A DNA stretch of 25,487 bases from assembly GCA_026394695.1 (NCBI GenBank), contig JAPKXT010000129.1, positions 1 to 25,487 of the forward strand. Direction: 5' to 3'. The stretch's first letter is position 1; every line of letters starts with the position of its first letter. A program made the translations under genes and the position numbers. Of the stretch, positions 1-7,031 are shown in pieces. The notes below the pieces were generated by a model that saw only the letters and a program-made list of their open reading frames with translations, made no database searches and was not told the DNA's origin. This stretch comes from Methanoregula sp. Lineage in GTDB: Archaea > Halobacteriota > Methanomicrobia > Methanomicrobiales > Methanospirillaceae.

Positions 1-562
1 TGGGGGCTTTTGGTTTCATCTCTGCCCCCGCCGCTTGGGCATCCCCCCACATTGCGATTACCTCTCACAAGGTTAACCAGATTGCAAAAAGGGGGTCAAG
101 GGGATACACCCCGCATGCTGCCTCCCCCTCTGGGGGAGAGAGGGGGTCACCTTCGTATTTTTTACGTCAACGAAAAGATGAACAAAATCAGGTTTTCTCC
201 AGAGCCGTTTCCTGTTTACCGGCGCGCATGGCAATGCCACGACCCGCAACTGGCTGGAATCAGAAGCCACCGGGCCCGAAAAACAGAGACTGTTTACGTA
301 TATCAGATGGGAAATTTCCCCCATCGATCACCCGACCTTCTCATCCGTTTTGCCATGGTCTCGATCACCGACACGGAAATCTTCCCTTTGCAGGATATCC
401 TCGCTCCTGGTGCTAAAGCACGGATGACCCATCCCAAACCTGAAGCAGGCAACTGGAGATGGCAGGTAGAGAGAAACCGGATCCGTCCTTTTGTTACAAA
501 AAACCTGGGAGAGATGACTGTCCTCTACGGAAGAACTAAAAAATCTCCGGGTAAAAAAGGTT
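1..562. other. Intergenic stretch with no credible gene
   Basis: I see no gene here. Long frames are open on both strands, but their translations are rich in Pro, Arg and Ser, look low in complexity and match no family I know. One of them also runs into the 3' end of the PGI gene on the opposite strand. The first 160 bases contain several runs of G and C, including a CCCCCTCTGGGGGAG-like inverted stretch near 123-137. The window edge cuts this region, so a gene starting further left cannot be excluded. Confidence 0.55.
538..558 (-). terminator. T-rich terminator after the PGI gene
   Basis: On the minus strand two T6 tracts follow within 25 nt of the PGI stop codon. They are seen as A6 at 553-558 and 538-543 on the plus strand. 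Archaeal termination needs little more than oligo-T, so this is a reasonable end for the PFK-PGI transcript. Confidence 0.5.
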
Positions 563-1321
563 TCAATGGTAGAGTTCCCGGAATAATGATGCGTATTTTT
601 CCGGCTGGTTAAGAAATTCGAGCACGGGTGAACGCTGTTCAACCAGATCATAAAGCGGGGCAGTAATAGTACCGGAGACTTCTGCACGTCGTTGGACTTT
701 GACAAACCGGAGGGGTGAGGATTTTTGGTAGGCCGGGTTCTTTACAAACCCTTCCTTCACCTTTTCAAAATACACAGCACCATGAAGCGCTTCATATCCC
801 TGGTAATCGCTTGCGAACCGTGTAGAGACAATATTTGCCATCTGCAGGACGGTATTTATGGAAGGGTTGATCGTCACATGCCCGTACCCCGGGGGGATCA
901 CAACAGTCTCCCCGGCGAATGCTGCAATCATAACGATATCGGAAAAATCACGGTTCTGGATCAGGAAATGTGCGTTACCTGCCGACACTTCATAGAGTTC
1001 AGGGTAACCGGTACCGGAGGGATTATCGGGATGGTAATGTCCTTTTGTCTTGATGAACTCCCCGCAGATCTCAAGCGGAGGAATGACCGTGATGTCATAA
1101 CGGAGGTGCTGTGCGGAGAGCCAGCTGCGGTCTGCATCCGAGCGGGAGATATCGCGGTACATGAAATATACCGGTCCGGTGCTGGTGCACGAACGGTCTG
1201 CAAGGACCCCCCGGAGGTCTTCTGCATTCCGGACAGAGGGGGTCGGCAACGGTCCGTCCCAACAGACCGGAAACGCCGGGTCGTACGGGGATTTTTTTGG
1301 GAATGGGCTGCCGGGTTTCAT
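563..1321 (-). CDS. pgi: Cupin-type glucose-6-phosphate isomerase (archaeal PGI)
   Basis: This enzyme interconverts glucose-6-phosphate and fructose-6-phosphate in the cytoplasm, using a metal-binding cupin fold unrelated to the bacterial and eukaryotic enzyme. The protein has 252 residues. The signature KTKGHYHP lies at residues 91-98, and the four expected metal ligands of the family are present as His95, His97, Glu108 and His148 (in PPGYGHVT). The Pyrococcus enzyme has about 190 residues; the extra length here is mostly a charged C-terminal extension of about 45 residues after the cupin barrel. The start ATG overlaps the stop of the upstream phosphofructokinase gene as ATGA, so the two are probably translationally coupled. 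Family assignment is strong; the role of the extension is unknown. Confidence 0.9.
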   Translation of the reverse strand: MKPGSPFPKKSPYDPAFPVCWDGPLPTPSVRNAEDLRGVLADRSCTSTGPVYFMYRDISRSDADRSWLSAQHLRYDITVIPPLEICGEFIKTKGHYHPDNPSGTGYPELYEVSAGNAHFLIQNRDFSDIVMIAAFAGETVVIPPGYGHVTINPSINTVLQMANIVSTRFASDYQGYEALHGAVYFEKVKEGFVKNPAYQKSSPLRFVKVQRRAEVSGTITAPLYDLVEQRSPVLEFLNQPEKYASLFRELYH

Positions 1322-2358
1322 TTCCGACCGCCAATGACGGTCATAGCCAGTTCATAGAAATCATCATCCACTTTTTTCAGCTGGTTAACAGCGGATTTTA
1401 GGGGAATACTGGTAATGCGGTTTCCCTGCAAGGCGACCATCTTCCCAAACTCACCGGCGTGCACGAGCTGCACTGCAGCAACCCCGAACCGGGTGGCAAG
1501 GATACGGTCGAATGCAGTCGGTGATCCGCCCCGCTGGACATGCCCAAGAATGGTCACCCGCGTCTCGATACCAAGACGACGTTCCAGCTCTTTTCCTAAC
1601 ATGTTGCCTACCCCGACAAACTTCTCGTGGCCGCATTCATCCCGTTCATTTTCAGGTACTGCAGGGAGGCCGAGATCTTTCATGTGAGCTCCTTCGGCAA
1701 TCACCACAATGGAGAATTTTTTGCCTGCATCGTACCGTGCCCTGAGTTTATTGCAGACCCCCTCCATGGTAAATTGCACTTCTGGGATCAGGATCGCATC
1801 TGCCCCTCCGGCAATGCCAGCCGCAACGGCAATCCACCCAACGTTGCGACCCATAACTTCGACAACGATAATCCGGTGGTGCGACTCAGCGGTTGTATGG
1901 AGCCGGTCAATCGCTTCAGTGACGGTAGAGACAGCGGTGTCAAATCCGAACGACATATCTGTTCCACTGAGATCATTATCGATGGTTTTGGGAATGCCCA
2001 CAAGGGGAATTCCCCGTTGCGCAACATCGCGTGCAGCCGAAAGTGTCCCGTCACCGCCAATAACTACCAGCGCATGAATCCCATATTTTTTTATATTGTT
2101 TTTGATCTTCTGGAAATCCGATGTTGTTTTTAACGGGTCTGTGCGGGAGGTACCAAGGATCGTGCCCCCTTTGGGCAGGATTCCCGATACAGAGAAATCA
2201 GTAAGCGGCTCGACATCGCCATCGATAAGACCCTGCCACCCGTTCCGGATACCGAGAGTTTCAAAATCATACTTTATTCCCGCCCTCTCGACAGCCCGGA
2301 TTACCGCGTTGAGCCCGGGACAGTCACCCCCACCGGTAAGGACACCAATGGTTTTCAA
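1318..2358 (-). CDS. pfkA: 6-phosphofructokinase, PfkA family (group III type)
   Basis: The enzyme phosphorylates fructose-6-phosphate at C1. The 346-residue protein keeps the family's landmarks at E. coli numbering: GGDGT at 101-105, PKTIDND at 123-129 with catalytic Asp127, and EVMGRNVGW near 167-175. Gly104 is the residue expected in ATP-using enzymes (PPi-dependent ones carry Asp). Lys124 is instead typical of the PPi/group III clade, so the phosphoryl donor cannot be fixed from sequence alone, though ATP is more likely. It is not the ADP-dependent sugar kinase found in many other methanogens. Its stop overlaps the PGI start by 4 nt, so the two consecutive glycolytic steps are probably one operon. 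The initiation ATG is well placed directly before the GVLTGGGDCPG nucleotide-binding loop. Confidence 0.93.
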   Translation of the reverse strand: MKTIGVLTGGGDCPGLNAVIRAVERAGIKYDFETLGIRNGWQGLIDGDVEPLTDFSVSGILPKGGTILGTSRTDPLKTTSDFQKIKNNIKKYGIHALVVIGGDGTLSAARDVAQRGIPLVGIPKTIDNDLSGTDMSFGFDTAVSTVTEAIDRLHTTAESHHRIIVVEVMGRNVGWIAVAAGIAGGADAILIPEVQFTMEGVCNKLRARYDAGKKFSIVVIAEGAHMKDLGLPAVPENERDECGHEKFVGVGNMLGKELERRLGIETRVTILGHVQRGGSPTAFDRILATRFGVAAVQLVHAGEFGKMVALQGNRITSIPLKSAVNQLKKVDDDFYELAMTVIGGRK

Positions 2359-2377
2359 AGCCTCGTCACCCTTGTAT

Positions 2378-2653
2378 TCATGGTTTCCTGTTCTGGTATA
2401 TCTTCATTGCCATATCCATATCAGTATTGTCCACCGTTATCTCATAGGTTGCAGTGAACGTCAGGATTGCCTTATCTATGGATTTCTCGTGAATATCCCT
2501 GCCCGCGGCATATGCTGCAATTCACCATGGCATGGATCTGGTCATGGTGTTCAAAGGGCATATCAACCGGAAGTATGATGAATTTTTCTTTTTTCGAGGA
2601 CTTCTCCGACCCTTTCCTTCTCGTTCAAAGGTAATGACCTTTGTCTGTGCACG
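2378..2653 (-). pseudogene. Frameshifted small protein gene of unknown family
   Basis: No single frame is open across this interval, but three minus-strand segments join into one protein-like sequence. First comes RAQTKVITFERE (about 2653-2618). Then, in another frame, comes a segment containing FIILPVDMPFEHHDQIHAMV (about 2610-2527). Last, in a third frame, is a segment running from IAAYAAGRDIHEKS to DMDMAMKIYQNRKP with its stop at 2378-2380. The last two are separated by about one codon, at an in-frame stop at 2522-2524. The pieces have balanced, protein-like composition, follow the PRK stop almost at once and precede the PFK start. Two small indels would explain the pattern. I do not recognise the family. 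Sequencing error rather than true decay is possible. Confidence 0.5.
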
Positions 2654-2671
2654 GAGGGAAAAGGAATACCC

Positions 2672-3634
2672 TCAACGGTTGGTTTCGAGGAAAATACGGC
2701 GATGGATTATCCGCCAGCAGAGAATCAGCTGGGCAAGATCCCCTGCTGTCACGTAGGTAGGGTTTTTGAAGATGGAGATAGGGTGGACTTGTGTCTGTTT
2801 CTCGATACTGTGCTCAAGCTTTTTTACCACATGTGAGCTCAGTTCCCCGTCAATAATCAGCTGCCCCATCCTGTGCCCGTCATGTTCGCTTGTGACAAAC
2901 TCAAGGGAGAAATTCCGTTGAGATAATGAGAGGATGGAGTACAGGTCTAACGAGAGATCGATATTTTCAATACTCTGCTTCATGCGGGTCTGGGAGAGGG
3001 TGATCTGGTACACGTTGCGTTCATTACCAAGCTGTTTCCCATGACGGGAATAATCGATCCCGATGACAGCATCAGCAAACTCCTTCTGGGGGGTGATATA
3101 ACGTTCATATTCCGGTTCGCGTTCGATTATCTCTTTAAGTACTGCTTCACGGGAATACCCCCGCTTTATCACATCCCTTTTTAGTTTCCAGTCATACTTC
3201 ACCTGCTTTTCCGGATCGACAAAGAGGGTGAAATCAAGATATTTTCGCAGAACGGGAGTGAACAGCGTGTGTAGCCCTTCCAGTATGAGTATCTTATTGG
3301 GGCGAAAGACTACCGGGGGATCAAATTTTCCGGTAGTATGGTTATAGACCGGTTTATCGATCGGTACCCCCCGCCTGAGCTGGATGAGATCCTGTTCGAG
3401 GCGGCCAATGCGGTTTGCTTTTGGATCAAGCGCCGTTATTCCCTGTTCCTTTCGCCCGGCACGGTCAAGGCTGTGGTAATCGTCTAGCGTGATAGTTGAC
3501 ACGAGATCATTGCCAAAGATGCTCCGCACGCCTTGTGTGAAAGTAGTCTTTCCCGACCCGCTGTCCCCGGCGACACCAATGGTAAAGATATACGGCGATG
3601 CCGCAATCGTGTCCTTGAAGTTTTTATAATCCAT
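2672..3634 (-). CDS. prk: Archaeal phosphoribulokinase
   Basis: This P-loop kinase of the phosphoribulokinase/uridine kinase superfamily probably makes ribulose-1,5-bisphosphate from ribulose-5-phosphate and ATP. In Methanomicrobiales such enzymes feed a form III RuBisCO in the reductive hexulose-phosphate pathway. The 320-residue protein has the Walker A loop GDSGSGKT at 23-30, TLDDYH at 49-54 (the acidic and base region of the PRK active site) and LILEGLH near 127-133, followed by the family's long C-terminal half. Length matches the Methanospirillum enzyme. The start ATG is preceded on the coding strand by AGGA seven bases upstream. It sits upstream of PFK and PGI on the same strand, separated by a frameshifted relic gene. 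Uridine kinase is the alternative but lacks the C-terminal part. Confidence 0.85.
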   Translation of the reverse strand: MDYKNFKDTIAASPYIFTIGVAGDSGSGKTTFTQGVRSIFGNDLVSTITLDDYHSLDRAGRKEQGITALDPKANRIGRLEQDLIQLRRGVPIDKPVYNHTTGKFDPPVVFRPNKILILEGLHTLFTPVLRKYLDFTLFVDPEKQVKYDWKLKRDVIKRGYSREAVLKEIIEREPEYERYITPQKEFADAVIGIDYSRHGKQLGNERNVYQITLSQTRMKQSIENIDLSLDLYSILSLSQRNFSLEFVTSEHDGHRMGQLIIDGELSSHVVKKLEHSIEKQTQVHPISIFKNPTYVTAGDLAQLILCWRIIHRRIFLETNR

Positions 3635-3860
3635 GCGTGATTCCTGTTTGAACGTTCATCAGGTAAAAACTATCCTGCATTACGGTCTTTTTCCTGTAAT
3701 ACACCCGGCTTTGACCGGGACCGGGCTGATGCAGAACAGCTCTATGACCTGCTGGTTCATCATTTTTGCACTTCTGATTGAGTGCCTGCAATAACAACAA
3801 TCCATCATCTTTTCTCCGTATACTTTTATTACCCCTCCCGCCCATACCTCGTTGAAGAGA

Positions 3861-4352
3861 ATGGTGGCCTTTAAATGTTCCAGGTGTGGGAAATGCTGTG
3901 CCAGTTATGGGGATTTTATCAAAATCGAGCGCCAGCTCACCAGCCGTGATTATTACTGCCGGTACGGGATAAAAAATGAGATATTTCTCGCCCACGTTGA
4001 GGATGACTACAGCGGGAGTTATCATGAGGATTCAAACGAGGGAAAACCTGTAAAAGGTTGCCCGTTCATGCAAAAAAACCTGTCCGGCGAGGGATTTGCC
4101 TGTGCAATTTATACCACCCGCCCTCAGGTCTGCAAAGAATTCCGCTGCTACTTCATGCTGATCTATGATCGTGACGGGCACGAGTGTGGCAGGATTATGG
4201 CACGCAATGAGCTCAGGACCACGGACGAAACTCTGGAGCGGATCTGGAAAGAAGCGATCGCACCACTACCCTCTCGCGATGTTACCCACTGGGTAAAACT
4301 GGTGATCGATATACTGGCAGCTCACGGCTATCGTGGGGAATCTGTTGAATAG
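3861..4352 (+). CDS. YkgJ/CxxCxxCC zinc- or iron-cluster protein
   Basis: The protein starts with the family hallmark CSRCGKCC right after the N-terminus. It then has GCPFM, CAIYTTRPQVCKEFRC and a further Cys near the middle, giving the cysteine set of the YkgJ family, which is thought to bind a metal or an Fe-S cluster. Function is not established for the family. From the ATG at 3861 it is 163 residues; a TTG at 3852 would add three. A TATA-like TACTTTTATTA lies near 3821-3831, about 30 bases upstream, so the transcript would have almost no leader. The gene is transcribed divergently from prk and stands alone, followed by a T-rich terminator. Confidence 0.8.
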   Translation: MVAFKCSRCGKCCASYGDFIKIERQLTSRDYYCRYGIKNEIFLAHVEDDYSGSYHEDSNEGKPVKGCPFMQKNLSGEGFACAIYTTRPQVCKEFRCYFMLIYDRDGHECGRIMARNELRTTDETLERIWKEAIAPLPSRDVTHWVKLVIDILAAHGYRGESVE

Positions 4353-4379
4353 GAATGGGAAAAAGGGCTCTTTGAAGGG

Positions 4380-4392
4380 TTTTTTGTTTTTT
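4380..4392 (+). terminator. T6-G-T6 terminator after the YkgJ-type gene
   Basis: Two T6 tracts separated by one G begin 28 bases after the stop codon of the cysteine-cluster gene, preceded by the GC-containing AAAGGGCTCTTTGAAGGG. This is typical oligo-T archaeal termination. Confidence 0.55.
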
Positions 4393-4463
4393 GTGGGAAT
4401 TGCACGTATTGAGAAAGATACGGTGATGGGCCGGGATGGTAACTGCCGCAGGACGGTATGACG

Positions 4464-5417
4464 TCATAGTGTCTGGGAGACATTTGCGAGTGACCGGATC
4501 AGTCTCTGGGTTTCCTGTGCAGTCCCGGTCGTATTCACAAGATACACGGTAGTCCGCTCCAACAGACTGGTGATATACTGTTTCCGTATGTGTTTTTTAA
4601 AAGAATTCATGACGAGGAGATGGGGATTGAAATAGGCATTTTCCTCAAAGAGAGCCAGGCCGTCTTCAGGGCCGAGTGACCGGGCCACGTTGGTATCGTC
4701 ATGATCCCGTTTGAGGATAATCATCGTTCTTAATGTGGTCATGGGAAGGACCCTCCCTTTACCGATAACCCAGCGGAGATCTGCAACAGCCCGCCCTTCA
4801 TTATCAAAATCTCCCTGAGGAACCAGCCCGTCATATTCTTTCCAGACGGTTACGAGATCTTTTCGTATGTAAAAATTTTTTTCCGAACCATAGGCAAGGA
4901 TATCCGGCCCATATACCCTTGAAAAAAACCAGTCATCCGATACAATACGGGAATGGGGATCATTTAAAAGGCCATAGGTCTGGGTTGTTTTTCCCGCCCC
5001 GGAATTTCCTATGATGCAAAACCCTTTTCCATCTATATCCAGGCAGGCTCCATGCACTGAATAAATGTTATGCTCATCTTCAAGGATATCCCCGGCAAGA
5101 CTGAGCGCAATGGATTTTATCCATCCGTAATACTTGAAGTTTATCAGGAATGCAGATTTCGAGTGTGGATCAAAAAAAACCGTGTCGGGGTTATATGACG
5201 GGTCTTTGAATACAAAAAGCCGGCCATGAGAACGGATGTTCTGTAACATCGGGTAAAAGTTCTCCTGCCAGGTTTCTTTTATGGTATGGTCATCAGAGAG
5301 GAGTTTGATACAGCAGCCGTAAATTTCAGATTTGATCTCGTAGAGGACTTTTGGGAGATACAGCCCGGTCAGGCGCTCGTTTTCTTCGGTGGATATGAGG
5401 GTAACAGAGTACGTCAT
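4464..5417 (-). CDS. HPr kinase-like P-loop protein without obvious HPr partner
   Basis: The 317-residue protein resembles the C-terminal kinase domain of HPr kinase/phosphorylase and the HprK-related kinases, which share the PEP-carboxykinase fold. Visible motifs are VHGACLDIDGKGFCIIGNSG at 121-140, running into the Walker A loop GNSGAGKTT (137-145), His122 just before it, and the paired acidic residues of VSDDWFF at 159-165. The N-terminal 115 residues are not the usual HPrK N-domain and look specific to this family. Methanogens are not known for the phosphotransferase system, so the substrate is probably not HPr; another protein or a small molecule is possible. There is no close operon partner: the next genes are 112 bp downstream on the opposite strand and over 1.5 kb away. 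Fold assignment is good, function unknown. Confidence 0.72.
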   Translation of the reverse strand: MTYSVTLISTEENERLTGLYLPKVLYEIKSEIYGCCIKLLSDDHTIKETWQENFYPMLQNIRSHGRLFVFKDPSYNPDTVFFDPHSKSAFLINFKYYGWIKSIALSLAGDILEDEHNIYSVHGACLDIDGKGFCIIGNSGAGKTTQTYGLLNDPHSRIVSDDWFFSRVYGPDILAYGSEKNFYIRKDLVTVWKEYDGLVPQGDFDNEGRAVADLRWVIGKGRVLPMTTLRTMIILKRDHDDTNVARSLGPEDGLALFEENAYFNPHLLVMNSFKKHIRKQYITSLLERTTVYLVNTTGTAQETQRLIRSLANVSQTL

Positions 5418-5548
5418 AGGACATCTTTTTTTTAATCCGGAGAATATTGATCCTTTTTAGTTTCTTTGTGCTGGTAAAGCCCGTCATCATGCCTGCCCGG
5501 ACATTGGCATTCACTATTTTTAATACCCGGGCAGATGAAGTGGTTGTG

Positions 5549-5611
5549 CAATTTTTTTGTCTCTTTAAACTCTTATGTGTCAGAGCCGAATGTACCTCAA
5601 TTTTTTTGTCT
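5549..5611. repeat. 14-bp direct repeat CAATTTTTTTGTCT, two copies
   Basis: Exact copies lie at 5549-5562 and 5598-5611, 49 bp apart, upstream of the HPr-kinase-like gene. They could be tandem oligo-T termination sites for a plus-strand transcript, or binding sites; no gene on the plus strand ends just before them. Confidence 0.5.
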
Positions 5612-6054
5612 TTGTATTAATACTATACCTGCCCCTGTGTCAATAGGAAATCAATTCCGATATTAGTTATACAGGACGGCAGGGGCGGGTAACGTGACGG
5701 GAACATGGATGGCTCCTTCCTTTATATCCGGTGTGGGCTTTACCTCATCCCCGTGTTTTAATTGATGACGGTACCAATGATTTTTTTAACGATACCCTGA
5801 TGCAACGATACCCTCCATACCCGTGACCTCGTGACAGCAGGATACGGTATATCAGAGCAGTAATTTTCCGGAGATTTTTAATTTTTTTATGAAACCATGT
5901 GACGGTAACGGCAATTTCCCGCAGCCCGGTGAGTGAATTCAGGGAAGGGACCGAAATCATAAGGTAACCAGAGGAAATAACGGCAATGAAAAAAAAAGAA
6001 TAGTGCAGCGATGCGGATCCTCCCTGTTACCGGCTATAAAGGGTGGTGTCGTGG

Positions 6055-6086
6055 TATAATTTTTTGAGTAAAAAAATTATATATAT
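6055..6086 (+). promoter_or_regulatory. A/T hairpin overlapping a TATA box
   Basis: TATAATTTTTT (6055-6065) and AAAAAATTATA (6071-6081) form a perfect 11-bp inverted repeat around a 5-nt loop. The right arm runs into TTATATATAT (6077-6086), a strong archaeal TATA-box candidate. Transcription would start near 6108 and read into the small candidate gene at 6161-6401. Confidence 0.45.
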
Positions 6087-6160
6087 CATACCAGTCTACA
6101 TCATCATATTGTCATGTACCACCATTGTTTACCAGAACGCAGGTGGTATAACGGATTTAG

Positions 6161-6401
6161 ATGGCGGATCATCGGATACCAGGAACGGTGAACAATCACG
6201 AACAGGATAAGGAAGAATAAACCACAGGTTTCAGCAGACGCAAAATCATTTCGTGTGATTCGGAGGCTTAACCTGAACCGTACTTACGTACCTTTGGAGA
6301 TTGGCGCTGTTACGGGGTATATTCTTATCGGGATGTTTTCTGCGTCCACATCCATGTGCGGGATTCTCATCGGGATAATGCTCCGGTTTGCCGGGTTATA
6401 A
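6161..6401 (+). pseudogene. Small membrane-protein gene, apparently frameshifted
   Basis: An ATG at 6161 opens a 19-codon hydrophilic frame (from MADHRIPGTVNN to QDKEE) that stops at 6218. A frame shifted by one base is open from 6192 to the stop at 6399-6401 and ends in a strongly hydrophobic stretch starting EIGAVTGYILIGMFSASTS and ending ILIGIMLRFAGL, which looks like one or two membrane helices. Joined, they give a protein of about 80 residues with a charged N-terminus and a membrane C-terminus. A TATA-like box lies upstream and two T8 tracts directly follow the stop, as for a real transcription unit. Alternatively only a 35-48 residue peptide is made, from TTG 6294 or GTG 6255. The family is not recognised. 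Confidence 0.35.
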
Positions 6402-6426
6402 TTTTTTTTCTTCTTCGCTTTTTTTA
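6402..6426 (+). terminator. Double T8 terminator
   Basis: T8 at 6402-6409 starts immediately after the stop codon of the hydrophobic small frame, and another T8 lies at 6419-6426. It supports that a plus-strand transcript ends here. Confidence 0.5.
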
Positions 6427-7031
6427 ATAAATTACCTCGTATTCTTGCCTTTTTCAGGATCTTGGATTTTAACCATTTTTTTAAATCATGAGTTCCTCAT
6501 GGGCACCGGTGGATCGCTACGCTCCTCCCGGCACCAGTTTCCCGGACCGTGCGCCCTTGCCTACAGCGCAGCAACCTCATCGGAACCCGATGCAGCGCAG
6601 ATCGGATTTGCCGGTGGACAACGAACCGGGGGTAAGGGAAAATGAATCATGTTCCGACAAAGTCAGAAAAATGCAGGAAAACAGGGCAATCTTTAACACT
6701 ATGACATTACTATCCTGATGACGAATTAGTAATTTATTCCTGATACATCCCATCCTGAAATTATCTATCTTGTTGAGTGAGATCCATCACCCATATTCAT
6801 ATCGCAGGCATCGCGGCCAATGCCGGGTTGCAGGGTCTGTACGTATGATCGACCCATTTACTCTGATCTTTTTACCCGGGTTTTTTTAATCTAGCTGAAA
6901 CCTTTGACATTCCGGGGAGTGCGCAGCAAGGACGTGCTCTTTTGAACCGGTCTGCCCTGCGTTTAAGAAGGTTAATCATTCTTCTGATTAAAATACGAAG
7001 ATACAATGGGGTTGTTGTCAAGGTGCCTGCT

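Larger units (their letters stand above)
5418..7031. other. Long gene-poor interval
   Basis: About 1.6 kb with no confident intact gene. It holds a 14-bp direct repeat (5549-5611), a 7-bp inverted pair GCCCCTG/CAGGGGC (5631-5637 and 5680-5686), an A/T hairpin over a TATA-like box (6055-6086), a possible small membrane-protein gene or relic (6161-6401) and T-rich tracts. A 76-codon frame at 6488-6718 and an overlapping one in another frame (6388-6645) are open but do not look like real proteins. The stretch 6427-7031 otherwise shows nothing I can name. Confidence 0.5.

Noticed and set aside
10..612. 200-codon open frame on the plus strand at the left edge
   Set aside because: Low-complexity start, no recognisable domain, and it overlaps the 3' end of the well-supported PGI gene on the other strand.
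6488..6718. 76-codon frame starting at an ATG in the gene-poor interval
   Set aside because: Rich in Pro, Ser and Arg, overlapped by another equally open frame, no ribosome binding site and no family resemblance.
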